Below are positions 53,129-62,501 of a stretch of DNA of 64,000 nucleotides, piece by piece. Numbering within the stretch: position 1 is the stretch's first letter; each line of letters begins with the position of its first letter. Below the pieces are notes generated by a model. That model did not search any database and was not told the DNA's origin. It worked only from the letters and a program-made list of their open reading frames with translations. Position numbers and translations under genes: made by a program. The DNA comes from Pseudomonas hefeiensis (GTDB lineage: Bacteria; Pseudomonadota; Gammaproteobacteria; Pseudomonadales; Pseudomonadaceae), in assembly GCF_030687835.1 (NCBI RefSeq), contig NZ_CP117449.1, positions 2,418,001 through 2,482,000 on the forward strand. Reading direction: 5' to 3'.

Positions 53129-53904
53129 TCAGGCCTCGAACGTGCGATAGAACTTCGAGATCGCCTTGGTGCTGACTTTCCAGTCTTCTGGGTCATTGGC
53201 CGCGTGGGCGTGGGGGGATGCCGCACCATCAATTGCGGGTTTGGCGTTCGGGTTGTTGTCTAGGGCGGCCTGGGATTTGGTCTTCAGGTCGAGGACCTCT
53301 TCGTCGTCCTTCATTGGCGGCGTGACAACGACGTTGCAGCCGTTGGCCACGGAAAAGTTGTGCGAGTCCGGGTCGCGAGCGATGAACCGCATCGGCGGAT
53401 TAGGCTTCTGGATCGGCTTCGGCACACCGGTGGAGGTGGGGAGTTTCCAGATATCGCCATCGTGAACGTAGTCGTCTTGCCATAGGGCACGCACCACCGA
53501 CACCATCTCGCGCAGCGCATGACTGCCAGGGGGAGGCGGGCATGCCGTAAGTCATGCGGTCGAACTCCATCTGATAGGTGCATGGGCCAGACCGACTTCC
53601 ATGCGGCCGTTACTGATAACGTCCAGCAATTCGCATTGGTCCGCGACCCACAACGGATGCCAGAACGGTGCAATGATGGTGCCTGCGCCGAGGTGAATGA
53701 TGGTGGTCTTGGCAGCCAGGTAGGCCAGGAGCGACATCGCGCTCGGGAAGATGTCGGGTTCCACGGCCTCGTGTGCGCCGATCCAGACGGTACTGAAACC
53801 GTCGGCTTCGACCATCAGGTCAGTTCGATCAAGTCTTCGGACAGCCGACGGTGGCTGACACTTTCATCCCCGCGTTCCATGTGCGCGAACAATGAGAGTT
53901 TCAT
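53129..53904 (-). pseudogene. luciferase-like flavin monooxygenase, frameshifted and truncated
   Basis: Minus-strand pieces in changing frames: MKLSLFAHMERGDESVSHRR, then LMVEADGFSTVWIGAHEAVEP and GAGTIIAPFWHPLWVADQ, then TYQMEFDRMTYGMPA in a third frame, then SHALREMVSVVRALWQDDY to ISKFYRTFEA. At least three single-base shifts are needed, near 53,830, 53,590 and 53,545. Intact LLM-class oxidoreductases of this type have about 340 residues, and here the C-terminal part after FYRTF is missing. The gene is dead. Confidence 0.78.
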
Positions 53905-54070
53905 GACGCTTACCTCGTATCTTCTGTTGTCAGCCTGTCAGCCGCGGCTACGGTCAGTCCTGGGGGCTGTTGGTGGAAAAATCTTGTTCTAGCAGCTCAA
54001 CTGACAACAGTCGGGATAGGCTGTATCGAATGAAGGTGGTGCGATGACGCTTGCAGTGTTTCGGCCGCAG

Positions 54071-54538
54071 TCAGTGACGGGCAAGCATGCTCCAGTTTTC
54101 TGATGTGTAAGCGTCCATCGTTGTTTGCAGTCGTCGCCTGGCCTCATCGCCAAATCGGCACACTTTGCGGGTATCGAGATTCACATTCACCGCCGTCTGC
54201 TGCATGGTCGCGCTGAGATAGTTTTGTTCGTCATGGTAGAGCTCGACCTGAGTGACCAGGCGTTTTTCGTCGAAGCTAACAGGCGTGAGCTCAACGCGCA
54301 GTGGATCGCCTGCGCAGACCTCCCTGAGGTATTTCAGATTTGCCTCAACGGTGAAGAGGCCGCAGTTAAACTCAAGTGTGTAGCCCTTACCCATCCCAAA
54401 CTGGTCCAGAATGCGATGGCCGAGATCATCGAGAAGCATGACGTAATACGCCATGTTCATATGGCCATAGAGGTCGATCCATTCATCTTTGACCGACCCT
54501 TTCTCGTAAGGTCTGCCGCTCGGTGAGGGGACGTTCAT
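54071..54538 (-). CDS. hotdog-fold thioesterase (4HBT family)
   Basis: A 155-residue acyl-CoA thioesterase. The hotdog signature DEWIDLYGHMNMAYYVMLLDD carries the catalytic Asp/His region, and VEANLKYLREVCAGDPLRVE and SFDEKRLVTQVELYH follow. It is likely the first or second gene of a short leftward unit with the LysR gene at 54569-55510 (30-base spacer). It could release CoA from a product of the divergent acyl-CoA pathway, or relieve CoA trapping. Acyl group unknown. Confidence 0.8.
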   Translation of the reverse strand: MNVPSPSGRPYEKGSVKDEWIDLYGHMNMAYYVMLLDDLGHRILDQFGMGKGYTLEFNCGLFTVEANLKYLREVCAGDPLRVELTPVSFDEKRLVTQVELYHDEQNYLSATMQQTAVNVNLDTRKVCRFGDEARRRLQTTMDAYTSENWSMLARH

Positions 54539-54568
54539 CGCCTAGCTCCTTGTTCTATGAAAGTGCTG

Positions 54569-55510
54569 TTATGGTGCAGAAACGGGGGACGGTACCCGGA
54601 CTGGTGCATTAATGTCGCCTTTTTCCAACTCGCCGGGGAACACGGAATGCAGCCACCGACGCAGCCGGACGATGGCTTTATCGTTCCATTTTCGAGTCGG
54701 TGCGATGAAGTAATACCCGCCTAGACGAATCGTCATCGGCAATACATCGATCAGCTCGCCAGCGGCAATTTTTTCGTCGGCCAGCAGCTCGCTGACCAGG
54801 GCCACACCCTGGCCCATACAAGCTGCTTCGAGCGTAAGGTGACCGTGCCACAGCCGAGGTCCGCGTAATCTGGGAATATCTGTAACACCGGCGATGCTAA
54901 ACCATTGCGACCAGCGCTGGGTATTGCGCTCATGGATCAACGGCAAACCCAGTAAGTCTTCGGCGCAGGTCACTTCGGCGAAGCGGTTGCAAAATGCGGG
55001 GCTGGCCACTGCCCGGATCAAGGGCCGGGCGAACAGCTCAGCGCACAATTCCTCGCCGAGATTGAGCTCCTCAAGGTAGACAATCTCGGCATCCGCTTCA
55101 TTGCGACTGAAGTCGGGACGCGTGCTGGTCGGTTCGAGTGTCAGCTCACGGCCGTTGAGTGCTTCTTCCAGCTCACCCAGTCTCCCCAGCAACCGCCTGG
55201 AAGCCAGGCCCGCCATGCAGCAGACGTGCAGCGCATCTTCGCCTTGACGCAGGTCACTGCTGGCATCGGCGATGATTTCCAGCGCTCGTCGCAGCTGCGC
55301 CGCGTAGCGTTGGCCTTCACGCGTCATCTCAAGTCCACGACCTGATTTCTTGACCAGCTTTGTGCCCACCGCGGCTTCCAGATTCTGGATATGCCGGGAG
55401 ATCACGGTATGTGAAACTGCTAGTTCTTCGGCGCACTGGCGCACGCTTCCACAACGACTGAACCCTTCGAAGGCGCGTACAGCGAGAAGTGGCGGAAGGC
55501 GTCGATTCAT
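54569..55510 (-). CDS. LysR family regulator (GcvA-like)
   Basis: A 313-residue regulator with the N-terminus PPLLAVRAFEGFSRCGSVRQCAEELAVSHTVISRHIQNLE, the GcvA/AmpR-type HTH with longer spacing. It reads away from the acyl-CoA catabolic operon over a 159-base spacer holding nested palindromes, so it is the probable regulator of that operon and of the thioesterase behind it. Effector unknown. Confidence 0.86.
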   Translation of the reverse strand: MNRRLPPLLAVRAFEGFSRCGSVRQCAEELAVSHTVISRHIQNLEAAVGTKLVKKSGRGLEMTREGQRYAAQLRRALEIIADASSDLRQGEDALHVCCMAGLASRRLLGRLGELEEALNGRELTLEPTSTRPDFSRNEADAEIVYLEELNLGEELCAELFARPLIRAVASPAFCNRFAEVTCAEDLLGLPLIHERNTQRWSQWFSIAGVTDIPRLRGPRLWHGHLTLEAACMGQGVALVSELLADEKIAAGELIDVLPMTIRLGGYYFIAPTRKWNDKAIVRLRRWLHSVFPGELEKGDINAPVRVPSPVSAP

Positions 55511-55558
55511 AAATACTCCAGACGTCGATAGTTAACGATAAACGCAAGCCTTATGCCA

Positions 55559-55592
55559 ACGCACACGTGCATCGAATGCACCAGTTGTGCGT
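55559..55592. promoter_or_regulatory. nested inverted repeats, candidate LysR operator
   Basis: Outer arms ACGCACA (55559-55565) and TGTGCGT (55586-55592) enclose TGCAT-CGA-ATGCA (55568-55580). The centres differ by only 1.5 bases. It lies between the LysR gene and the thiolase-like gene, 78 bases before its start codon. Confidence 0.55.
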
Positions 55593-55669
55593 GTTCTAAC
55601 TGCTTGTTCGCACGGCGCTCGATGGCGGAATTTGTGGGGCATGGCTTTCGATCTTTTCAGGAGTGTGCC

Positions 55670-56836
55670 TTGAACGTTTCCGAACGCGCCGTCATTGTCG
55701 GCGCCTATGAGTCGCCCAGGAGGGATGCGCCCAATGTGCATCCTTTCGCGATCCAGGTGGAATGCATTCGGGCAGCGCTGGCCCAAGCCGGGTTGACACT
55801 CGGGGACGTAGACGGCTTGTGTGTGGCCTCCGGCGACTGGGCTGAGGGGGGCGGTGTCAACAGCGTCACAGAAATGGCCGAGTACCTGGGCATTGAGCCG
55901 CGCTGGTTCGACAGCACCGACGTCGGGGGTTGTTCCTATCTGGTGCATGCCGCACACGCGGCGGTGGCGATTGCTGCCGGGCTGGCGGATGTCGTGGTGA
56001 TCAGTTACGCCGCTTCACCGCGCTGGTGGCCATTGAAGACTCCGTCGTTCGACCCGTTCGTTCTGCCGGCAGGGCCGGGTCAATTCGAATTGCCCTTCGC
56101 ACCGACGCTCATTTCTACGTATGCCATGTACGCCCAGCGTCATATGCACCTCTATGGCACCACAGCAGAGCAGCTAGCTCAGGTAGCGGTGACATTCCGG
56201 CAGCACGCAGCTGAAAATCCACATGCTTTTCTGGGCGGTAAATCAATTACGGTCGACGACGTGCTCAATTCTTCGATGATAGCGTCACCTTTGCACCGGC
56301 TCGATTGCTGCGTCGTCACGGACGGCGGCGGTGCTATCGTGATGACCAGTCGAGAACGAGCCTTTGATTGCCGGACCCGGCCGGTCTTCGTCAGCGGTTT
56401 TGGCATGGCCACACAACGCACGCAAATCAGCCAGATTTCCCGCGAACTCATCACGCCTGCCGCTCGCACCGGTCCCCGCGCTTTTGAAATGGCCGGGTTG
56501 TCGCCCTGCGATGTCGACGTGGCGCAGCTTTACGATGCCTTCACCATCACGCCGATGCTGGCGCTCGAGGACCTCGGATTCTGCCCTCGCGGCGAAAGCG
56601 GCCGGTTCGTCGCGGACGGCCATTTGAGCATTGGTGGCTCTGTGCCGTGCAACACCGATGGTGGCGGACTGGCGTCCAACCATCCGGGCAAGCGCGGCCT
56701 GCTGGCGTTGATTGAAGGCGTCCGGCAGTTACGCGGTGAAGGGCCTGGGGTGCAGGTGGAAGACGCGGAAGTCGCGTTGATTCATGGGTTGGGCGGAACG
56801 TTCTGTGCCGCTGCCACTGTCATTCTGACCGTCTGA
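55670..56836 (+). CDS. thiolase-like enzyme (SCP-x/lipid-transfer type, possible aldolase)
   Basis: A 388-residue thiolase-superfamily protein. TTG 55670 is the best start: AGGAG at 55659-55663 is 6 bases ahead, and family members begin near ERAVIVGAYESP. Features: GGCSYLVHAAHAAVAIAAGLADVVVISYA, VAQLYDAFTITPMLALEDLGF and the late CNTDGGGLASNHPGKRGLLAL with HGLGGTFCAA. Such proteins act with a DUF35 partner, which is the very next gene. In steroid side-chain breakdown the Ltp2-type pair is a retro-aldolase that works after a MaoC hydratase, also encoded here. A real thiolase role remains possible. First gene of the operon. Confidence 0.8.
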   Translation: MNVSERAVIVGAYESPRRDAPNVHPFAIQVECIRAALAQAGLTLGDVDGLCVASGDWAEGGGVNSVTEMAEYLGIEPRWFDSTDVGGCSYLVHAAHAAVAIAAGLADVVVISYAASPRWWPLKTPSFDPFVLPAGPGQFELPFAPTLISTYAMYAQRHMHLYGTTAEQLAQVAVTFRQHAAENPHAFLGGKSITVDDVLNSSMIASPLHRLDCCVVTDGGGAIVMTSRERAFDCRTRPVFVSGFGMATQRTQISQISRELITPAARTGPRAFEMAGLSPCDVDVAQLYDAFTITPMLALEDLGFCPRGESGRFVADGHLSIGGSVPCNTDGGGLASNHPGKRGLLALIEGVRQLRGEGPGVQVEDAEVALIHGLGGTFCAAATVILTV

Positions 56837-56847
56837 GGGGCCGCTAT

Positions 56848-57249
56848 ATGACCACTTCCAGTCTAGTTGTCACTGACGCCATGTCGGCTCCCTGGTGGGC
56901 CGCTCTTGGGGAAGGGCGTTTGCTCGTTCAACGTAACCCTGCGTCGGGCACATGGCAGTGGTACCCAAGGGACCACTGCCTGGACGACCTGTCGATAGAA
57001 CCTGAATGGGTGCAAGTCAGCGGGCACGGCACGCTGTTTACCTACTCGGTTATCCATCGAGGGCATTCACGCCTGGCGGCGCCTTACATATGCGCCCTCG
57101 TCGAGCTTGCAGAAGGCCCGCTGATGTTGTCGCAACTTCACGGCATAGCGTTCGACGAGATCACCATCGGCATGGACGTGTCGGTTGCGTTCATTGAAGT
57201 GGATTCATCCACCTTGTTGCCGGTTTTTCGCCCAAGGAGCCACCCATGA
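56848..57249 (+). CDS. DUF35 OB-fold partner protein without zinc-ribbon cysteines
   Basis: A 133-residue protein of the DUF35 family: a short N-terminal helix (PWWAALGEGRLLVQRN), a ribbon-like WQWYPRDHC segment, then an OB-fold (GTLFTYSVIHRGHSRLAAPYICALVELAEGPLMLSQLHG). The usual CxxC pair is replaced by NPAS, and only one Cys remains, so the zinc ribbon is probably lost. These proteins bind thiolase-like aldolases and acyl-CoA. It starts 11 bases after the thiolase-like gene and overlaps the MaoC gene by 4 bases, which supports a shared complex. Confidence 0.8.
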   Translation: MTTSSLVVTDAMSAPWWAALGEGRLLVQRNPASGTWQWYPRDHCLDDLSIEPEWVQVSGHGTLFTYSVIHRGHSRLAAPYICALVELAEGPLMLSQLHGIAFDEITIGMDVSVAFIEVDSSTLLPVFRPRSHP

Positions 57250-57701
57250 GTACCACCCTCTACTTCGACGACCTGATAGCCACGCAGTCGTTGGTGTCGT
57301 CGCGGATCACGCTGACAGAAACCCATATCGTTCTGTTCGCGGGATTGACCGGGGATTTTAACCCGCTTCATATGGACGAGGAATCTGCGCGGCAAGGCAC
57401 CTTTGGGCGGCGAATTGCCCATGGCATGTTGGCTCACTCCATCAGCACCGGCCTGCGTTCGAGTATTGATGACTGGGCAATCATCGCTTTCCTTGAGACC
57501 CATCGCCGATTCGTCGCACCGGTTTTCGCGGGTGACACGCTGCATTACGTGGCTGAAATCGAAGAGTTGCGCAAAAGCCAATCAAACCCCGCGCGCGGCA
57601 TCGCCAGAGTCAAGCTGCGCCTGCTCAACCAGGGCGCTGAAGTGGTGCAGGACGGTGAAGACGTATTCGCAGTCGCCTGCCGCCCAGGGGGCGAGTCATG
57701 A
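57246..57701 (+). CDS. MaoC-family enoyl-CoA hydratase
   Basis: A 151-residue hotdog hydratase. The R-hydratase motif lies in FAGLTGDFNPLHMDEESARQ with the catalytic Asp and His, followed by FGRRIAHGMLAHSIS. It hydrates trans-2-enoyl-CoA to the 3-hydroxyacyl-CoA, the substrate needed for either oxidation by the next gene's SDR or aldol cleavage by the thiolase-like enzyme. It overlaps its neighbours by 4 bases on both sides. Confidence 0.87.
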   Translation: MSTTLYFDDLIATQSLVSSRITLTETHIVLFAGLTGDFNPLHMDEESARQGTFGRRIAHGMLAHSISTGLRSSIDDWAIIAFLETHRRFVAPVFAGDTLHYVAEIEELRKSQSNPARGIARVKLRLLNQGAEVVQDGEDVFAVACRPGGES

Positions 57702-58447
57702 GCCCACGTCTGCAAGGTCATGTTGCGTTGATCACCGGTGGCGCCGGCGGCATTGGCTCGGCCATTTGTCAGCGCCTGGCTCAAGAGGGTGCCGCGGTCA
57801 TTATTGCCGACCTCGGTCCCGGAGTCGCCGAGCTGGCTCACTCCCTGACCACTCGGGGATATCAGGCGATAGCGGTCAATCTCGACGTTTCCAGCCGTGA
57901 CAGTTGGACCGCGGTCATGGCTGACCTGCCGCCGGCCTTCAAAGCCGTCGACATTCTGGTAAACGTGGCAGGCATCGTGCGTGATAGAACGTTGATAAAG
58001 ATGACCGATGAAGAATGGGATGCGGTGATCGATGTCAACCTGCGTGGCTCGTGGATGGGGTGCCAATTTGGGTTGGCGGCGATGGTCGGGCACGGTTGGG
58101 GCAGGATCATCAATATCGCTTCCACAGCGATCCTCGGCACTTACGGTCAGGCGAATTATTCATCGGCCAAGGCCGGCGTGGTGGGGTTGACTCACACCGT
58201 CGCTCTGGAGGCCGCGCGCCATGGTGTATTGGTCAACGCTGTAGCGCCTGGGATCGTCGAGACATCTATTCTGGCGAGTGTGCCAGAGGAGGTCAGGGCC
58301 CGCTGGATCGCAAAAATGCCATTGGGCCGGCCTGCACAACCTGCAGAAATCGCCTCCGTGGTTGCGTTTCTTGCCTCCGACGACGCCAGTTACATGAGCG
58401 GGCAGGTACTCATTGTCGATGGCGGCGCAACGACGGGCGATTACTGA
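57698..58447 (+). CDS. SDR 3-hydroxyacyl-CoA/3-oxoacyl reductase-like
   Basis: A 249-residue classical SDR: TGGAGGIGS at 13-21, NVAG near 89, Ser142 (NIASTA), Tyr154 and Lys158 in YSSAK, and a FabG-like C-terminus VLIVDGGATTGDY. Intact catalytic set. As part of the hydratase operon it probably oxidises or reduces a hydroxyacyl-CoA. Its ATG overlaps the MaoC stop by 4 bases, and the ABC transporter genes follow after 61 bases. Confidence 0.86.
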   Translation: MSPRLQGHVALITGGAGGIGSAICQRLAQEGAAVIIADLGPGVAELAHSLTTRGYQAIAVNLDVSSRDSWTAVMADLPPAFKAVDILVNVAGIVRDRTLIKMTDEEWDAVIDVNLRGSWMGCQFGLAAMVGHGWGRIINIASTAILGTYGQANYSSAKAGVVGLTHTVALEAARHGVLVNAVAPGIVETSILASVPEEVRARWIAKMPLGRPAQPAEIASVVAFLASDDASYMSGQVLIVDGGATTGDY

Positions 58448-58508
58448 ACCACCGAAACACGGCTATCCACTCACAACAATTAAGCAGCAACAGCGAAGGG
58501 GCATTGAT

Positions 58509-59546
58509 ATGGTCGAATTTACACGGCGCAGATTTTTGCAAGCGAGCGGTATCGCGGGGGCAGGTTTAGCCGCAGGATTGATACGCCCTTCGTTCGCGGC
58601 CGACGAATCGCTGTACGCGGCTGCGCAGAAAGAGGGCGCACTCAATCTTTACTGGGGCTCCTACGAACAACAGACCATTGAAGCCATCCGCGACGCATTT
58701 ACCCGGCGCTACACAGGGATCAAGGTCAACCTGCTGCGTCAGGCATCGCAAACCATCTACACCCGCTTGCGTCTTGAGCTGCAGAATAATGCGCCCAACT
58801 GCGACTCGCTGGGCAGTACCAACATCCTTCACTACTTGGAATTGAAAAAGATCGGCGCGTTAATGCCTTACAAACCGGCAGGTACCGAGTTTCTGCCGCA
58901 GGAATTCCAGGGGCTGGACAAGGACGAAACCTATCAGGTCGGTGCGATCAGCCTGACCAGCCTGAATTTCCAGTCGGATAAAGTCACATCAGCACCCACC
59001 TCATGGGAGGCTGCTCTGGATGCTCAATGGGCCAACAAGCTGACGGTCGGCAGCCCGTCCTTCTCCGGGGATGTCGCTTCCTGGGTGGTAGCGATCCGTA
59101 AAAAGTACGGCGACCATTACCTCAAGGAACTGGCGAAGTTGAAGCCCAAGGTCGGCCAGTCGAACGTGGATACTGTCACCGACATTCTGTCAGGCGAGCG
59201 CCTTGTGGGTCTGGGTGCGCCATTCAGTTATTCGCTCGCACAGAAGGCGGCTGGCAACCCGATAAACGTAGTTACCCCGACTGACGGCACCATCCTCAAC
59301 CTGGGCTTGAGTGCCATTCCGCTGAAAGCCCCGCACCCGAATGCGGCGAAGCTGTTCTCCGGTTTTTTGTATGACCCTGAAGTCTCGCAGATCCTGGCGG
59401 CAAACTTTTGGCCGACATTGCGCACTGACGTTCCATGGGCCGAGGGTCGCAGCCTGTCCCAGTTAATCTGGTACCGCAATCCACCTGAAGACCTGGCGGC
59501 CGAAGTCGCTGAAGGTATCGCCAAATGGAAAGAAATCATCGGTTGA
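58509..59546 (+). CDS. ABC importer substrate-binding protein, Tat-exported
   Basis: A 345-residue binding protein of the ferric/2-aminoethylphosphonate type (SBP family 1). The signal MVEFTRRRFLQASGIAGAG has a twin-arginine motif, so it is probably folded before export. The mature part opens with LYAAAQKEGALNLYWGSYEQQTIEAIRDAF, normal for this family. Iron ligands cannot be confirmed by eye, and in this operon an organic substrate is more likely than iron. ATG 58509 follows AAGGGGC. Its partner permease follows after 57 bases. Confidence 0.85.
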   Translation: MVEFTRRRFLQASGIAGAGLAAGLIRPSFAADESLYAAAQKEGALNLYWGSYEQQTIEAIRDAFTRRYTGIKVNLLRQASQTIYTRLRLELQNNAPNCDSLGSTNILHYLELKKIGALMPYKPAGTEFLPQEFQGLDKDETYQVGAISLTSLNFQSDKVTSAPTSWEAALDAQWANKLTVGSPSFSGDVASWVVAIRKKYGDHYLKELAKLKPKVGQSNVDTVTDILSGERLVGLGAPFSYSLAQKAAGNPINVVTPTDGTILNLGLSAIPLKAPHPNAAKLFSGFLYDPEVSQILAANFWPTLRTDVPWAEGRSLSQLIWYRNPPEDLAAEVAEGIAKWKEIIG

Positions 59547-59603
59547 ACCAGCACCCGCCAGGCTGAACGGTCTGGCGACGGTAGATTCAGGAGTGACCCC
59601 TTT

Positions 59604-61361
59604 ATGGGCGTTTTTGCGATAGGCACTTCCTCGGCGAGCGTTGGCGCTGAGCTTCGACGACACCGACCCTGGGTGCGCTGGACCGTGGTGGCCGTGGTTC
59701 TGGCGGCGCTGTTCTTATTGGTTGCGCAACCGGTCGGCTGGATTCTGTTCAATAGCGTGCACGATGACGCTACGCAACAATGGACGCTGAACAATTACGT
59801 GCGCCTGGTGACTGCCAAAGGCATGCTCCAGCCAATAACCAATTCGATTATTTTGGCGTTTTCGACCGCAGCGATCTCAACGCTGTTGGGTGTTCCACTG
59901 GCCTGGCTGGTGGCGCGTACCAATATGCCCGGCCGGGGGCTCATCAGGATGCTCACGCTGGGGGCATTCGTGACCCCCTCGTTCATCGGTGCACTGGGGT
60001 GGATTTTGCTCGCGGCACCTAACGCCGGTTGGCTGAATACGCTCTATCGACAAATCTCGGGCGGCGATTTGCCCCTGTTCAACATCTACTCCATGAGCGG
60101 CGCAATCTTCGTCTGCGCCATCTATACCGTTCCGTATACCTTCACCATCGTCGCAAGTGCACTTGATGAAATGGCGGTCGAACTGGAAGACGCGGCGACG
60201 ACCCTCGGCGCCAGCGTTTTACGCACAATGTTCAGCGTGACCATCCCGATGGTGATGCCTTCGGTTATCGTCGGTTTCATTCTGTCCTTCATTCAGGGGA
60301 TGACCCTGTTCGGTGTTCCAGCCTTTTTGCTCACACCTTCAGGGACATCGGTCGTCACCACTAAACTGGCCGAGTTCTATCAGTTGTTCCCGCCTGAGCT
60401 ATACATGGCGGCGGCGTATTGCATGCCGCTTCTGTTGCTCACTGGTGGGTTGTTCTGGGTACGCAAAAAAATGCTTGGCCGCAGACGCTTTGTGATGATC
60501 GGTGGCAAGAGCCGGGCGGGGCGCAGCATTGATCTGAAAGGCTGGCGCTGGGCCGGGTTGTTGTTCGCGCTGATTGTCCCGGTGACGGCGGTGATCCTGC
60601 CTTACTTCGCCTTGATCGTCGTTTCTCTCTCCAAAGCCTGGGGCCAGGGACCATCGTTGAGCAACCTGACGTTTCACTGGTATCGATGGGCGATTCTGGA
60701 GAACGCTGAAACTCAGGCGGCGATTATCAACTCATTGGCCTACGCCGCCATCGGCGCCAGTCTTTGCGTCCTGCTCGGAACCCTCATTGCTTACATCGTC
60801 GAACGCCGCCTGGTCGCGGGCACGACCATTATCGCAGCGTTGACCAATCTGCCGATCATCATCCCTGGGATTGTGTTGTCGGTGGGCTTCTTCGCCGCCT
60901 ATACCCAGCCACCCTTGAGCCTATACGGGACCTCGGCGATCATCATTGCGGCGTTCGTCGCGACGTTCCTGCCGATCGCTTATTCGCATGGCGAGGCAAT
61001 GCTCAAGGGCATCAGCCCGGACCTGGAGCGGGTTGCACGAATTCTGGGCGCCAGTGAGTCGAAGACATTCGCCAGCATCACGGCTCCGCTGATGAGGTCC
61101 GGGCTGATTTCAGGTTGGCTGTTGGTGTTTATCCCCGTGATGCGGGAGCTCTCAGTCGCGGTGTTCCTGATAACGCCCAGCACTAACGTCATGACCACTT
61201 TGATTTACAACTACAAGGATGGCGGCAATTACGAGGCGGTGGCTGCCGCCAGCGTATTGCTTCTGGTTGTCACCATGATGGTGGTGGCGATCGCTCAAAT
61301 GCTCAGCGTGAAGCTGGCGAAACATAAGCGTGCCAGTGTTGAACCCGGAGTCGCCCAATGA
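59604..61361 (+). CDS. ABC importer permease, two fused domains
   Basis: A 585-residue inner-membrane permease with about 12 helices, built of two homologous halves as in FbpB-type importers. The EAA loops that contact the ATPase read AVELEDAATTLGASVLRTMFSVTIP in the first half and GISPDLERVARILGASESKTFASITAP in the second. AGGAG precedes ATG 59604. The stop overlaps the ATPase start by 4 bases. Confidence 0.88.
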   Translation: MGVFAIGTSSASVGAELRRHRPWVRWTVVAVVLAALFLLVAQPVGWILFNSVHDDATQQWTLNNYVRLVTAKGMLQPITNSIILAFSTAAISTLLGVPLAWLVARTNMPGRGLIRMLTLGAFVTPSFIGALGWILLAAPNAGWLNTLYRQISGGDLPLFNIYSMSGAIFVCAIYTVPYTFTIVASALDEMAVELEDAATTLGASVLRTMFSVTIPMVMPSVIVGFILSFIQGMTLFGVPAFLLTPSGTSVVTTKLAEFYQLFPPELYMAAAYCMPLLLLTGGLFWVRKKMLGRRRFVMIGGKSRAGRSIDLKGWRWAGLLFALIVPVTAVILPYFALIVVSLSKAWGQGPSLSNLTFHWYRWAILENAETQAAIINSLAYAAIGASLCVLLGTLIAYIVERRLVAGTTIIAALTNLPIIIPGIVLSVGFFAAYTQPPLSLYGTSAIIIAAFVATFLPIAYSHGEAMLKGISPDLERVARILGASESKTFASITAPLMRSGLISGWLLVFIPVMRELSVAVFLITPSTNVMTTLIYNYKDGGNYEAVAAASVLLLVVTMMVVAIAQMLSVKLAKHKRASVEPGVAQ

Positions 61362-62437
61362 GCCAGATCCAGATCCGTGATTTGCAAAAAAGCTTCGGCC
61401 CGTTCCAGGCGCTGAAAGGTATCGACCTGACCGTGGAGGATGGAACGCTGCTGGCGTTGCTTGGCCCATCCGGCTGCGGAAAATCGACCACACTGCAGTT
61501 GCTGGCCGGTTTCGAAACCCCCTCTGCAGGCGAAATCTGCGTTAATGACCGGGTTATTTCCAGTTCGCAAGGCGTGGTCCCTCCAGAGCGCCGGGATATT
61601 TCGCTGGTCTTTCAAAACTACGCAGTGTGGCCGCACAAAACCGTTGCCGAGAACGTGGCGTTTGGCTTGCAGGTACGCAAGGTGCCGCGCGCAGCCCTGC
61701 AAGAAAAGCTCACCAAAACCCTGAAGACCGTACACCTCGACCATCTGGCTGACCGCTACCCCTCCGAGTTGTCGGGTGGGCAACAGCAACGTGTGGCGCT
61801 GGCGCGGGCGCTTATTGTCGAGCCAAGCATTCTATTGCTCGACGAACCGCTGTCGAACCTTGATGCGCACCTTCGAGAAGAAATGCGCTTCGAAATTCGT
61901 CGAGTACATGACTTGCTTGGACTGACGACAGTCTACGTCACCCACGATCAGGGTGAGGCCTTGGTGACGGCCAACCAAGTGGCGGTCATGAATGGAGGCA
62001 GCGTGCAACAGCTGGGTTCGCCGAGGGAAATTTTCGAGCTGCCGGCCAACGCGTTTGTCGCGGCGTTCATCGGCAGCAACAACGTGATCAAAGGCGTGTT
62101 GACGGGGCCCGGCACATTGCGCTTCGGCGAACAGTCATTGATGGGGGTTGACCGCAGTGGGGCCGGTCCTGGTGCAGGGATCACCCTGTGCATCCGTCCC
62201 TCCAAAGTTCGCATCGTCGGACCCAATCAAGGTGTGACCAATGTGCTGCCCGGCACGGTGCTGCGCACGGCCTACCTCGGCGAGTATTGCGACGTGTTGG
62301 TGGACATTGGTGCTGGCCTTTCGGTGCGCGCCTTTACCCCTCCAACTAAGGACTATCGGGTGGGGCAGGTGTTGATGCTGCATTTACCGGAACAGGATTG
62401 TCATCTGCTGCAATCCGGAGAACGAGTTAACAGTTAA
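61358..62437 (+). CDS. ABC importer ATPase
   Basis: A 359-residue ATPase. Walker A GPSGCGKST is at 36-44, Q-loop FQNYAVWP near 86-93, signature LSGGQQQR at 139-146, Walker B LLLDEPLSNLD at 160-170, and H-loop VTHDQGEAL. A C-terminal TOBE domain (RPSKVRIVG) completes the FbpC/PotA-like architecture. With the two genes before it, it makes a full importer for the operon's substrate. Confidence 0.93.
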   Translation: MSQIQIRDLQKSFGPFQALKGIDLTVEDGTLLALLGPSGCGKSTTLQLLAGFETPSAGEICVNDRVISSSQGVVPPERRDISLVFQNYAVWPHKTVAENVAFGLQVRKVPRAALQEKLTKTLKTVHLDHLADRYPSELSGGQQQRVALARALIVEPSILLLDEPLSNLDAHLREEMRFEIRRVHDLLGLTTVYVTHDQGEALVTANQVAVMNGGSVQQLGSPREIFELPANAFVAAFIGSNNVIKGVLTGPGTLRFGEQSLMGVDRSGAGPGAGITLCIRPSKVRIVGPNQGVTNVLPGTVLRTAYLGEYCDVLVDIGAGLSVRAFTPPTKDYRVGQVLMLHLPEQDCHLLQSGERVNS

Positions 62438-62501
62438 ACCAGCAGAGCGGCAGCGACCTCCCTGCTGTAGCACTCAATAAATGGCCTGACAGGATTCAAC
62501 T

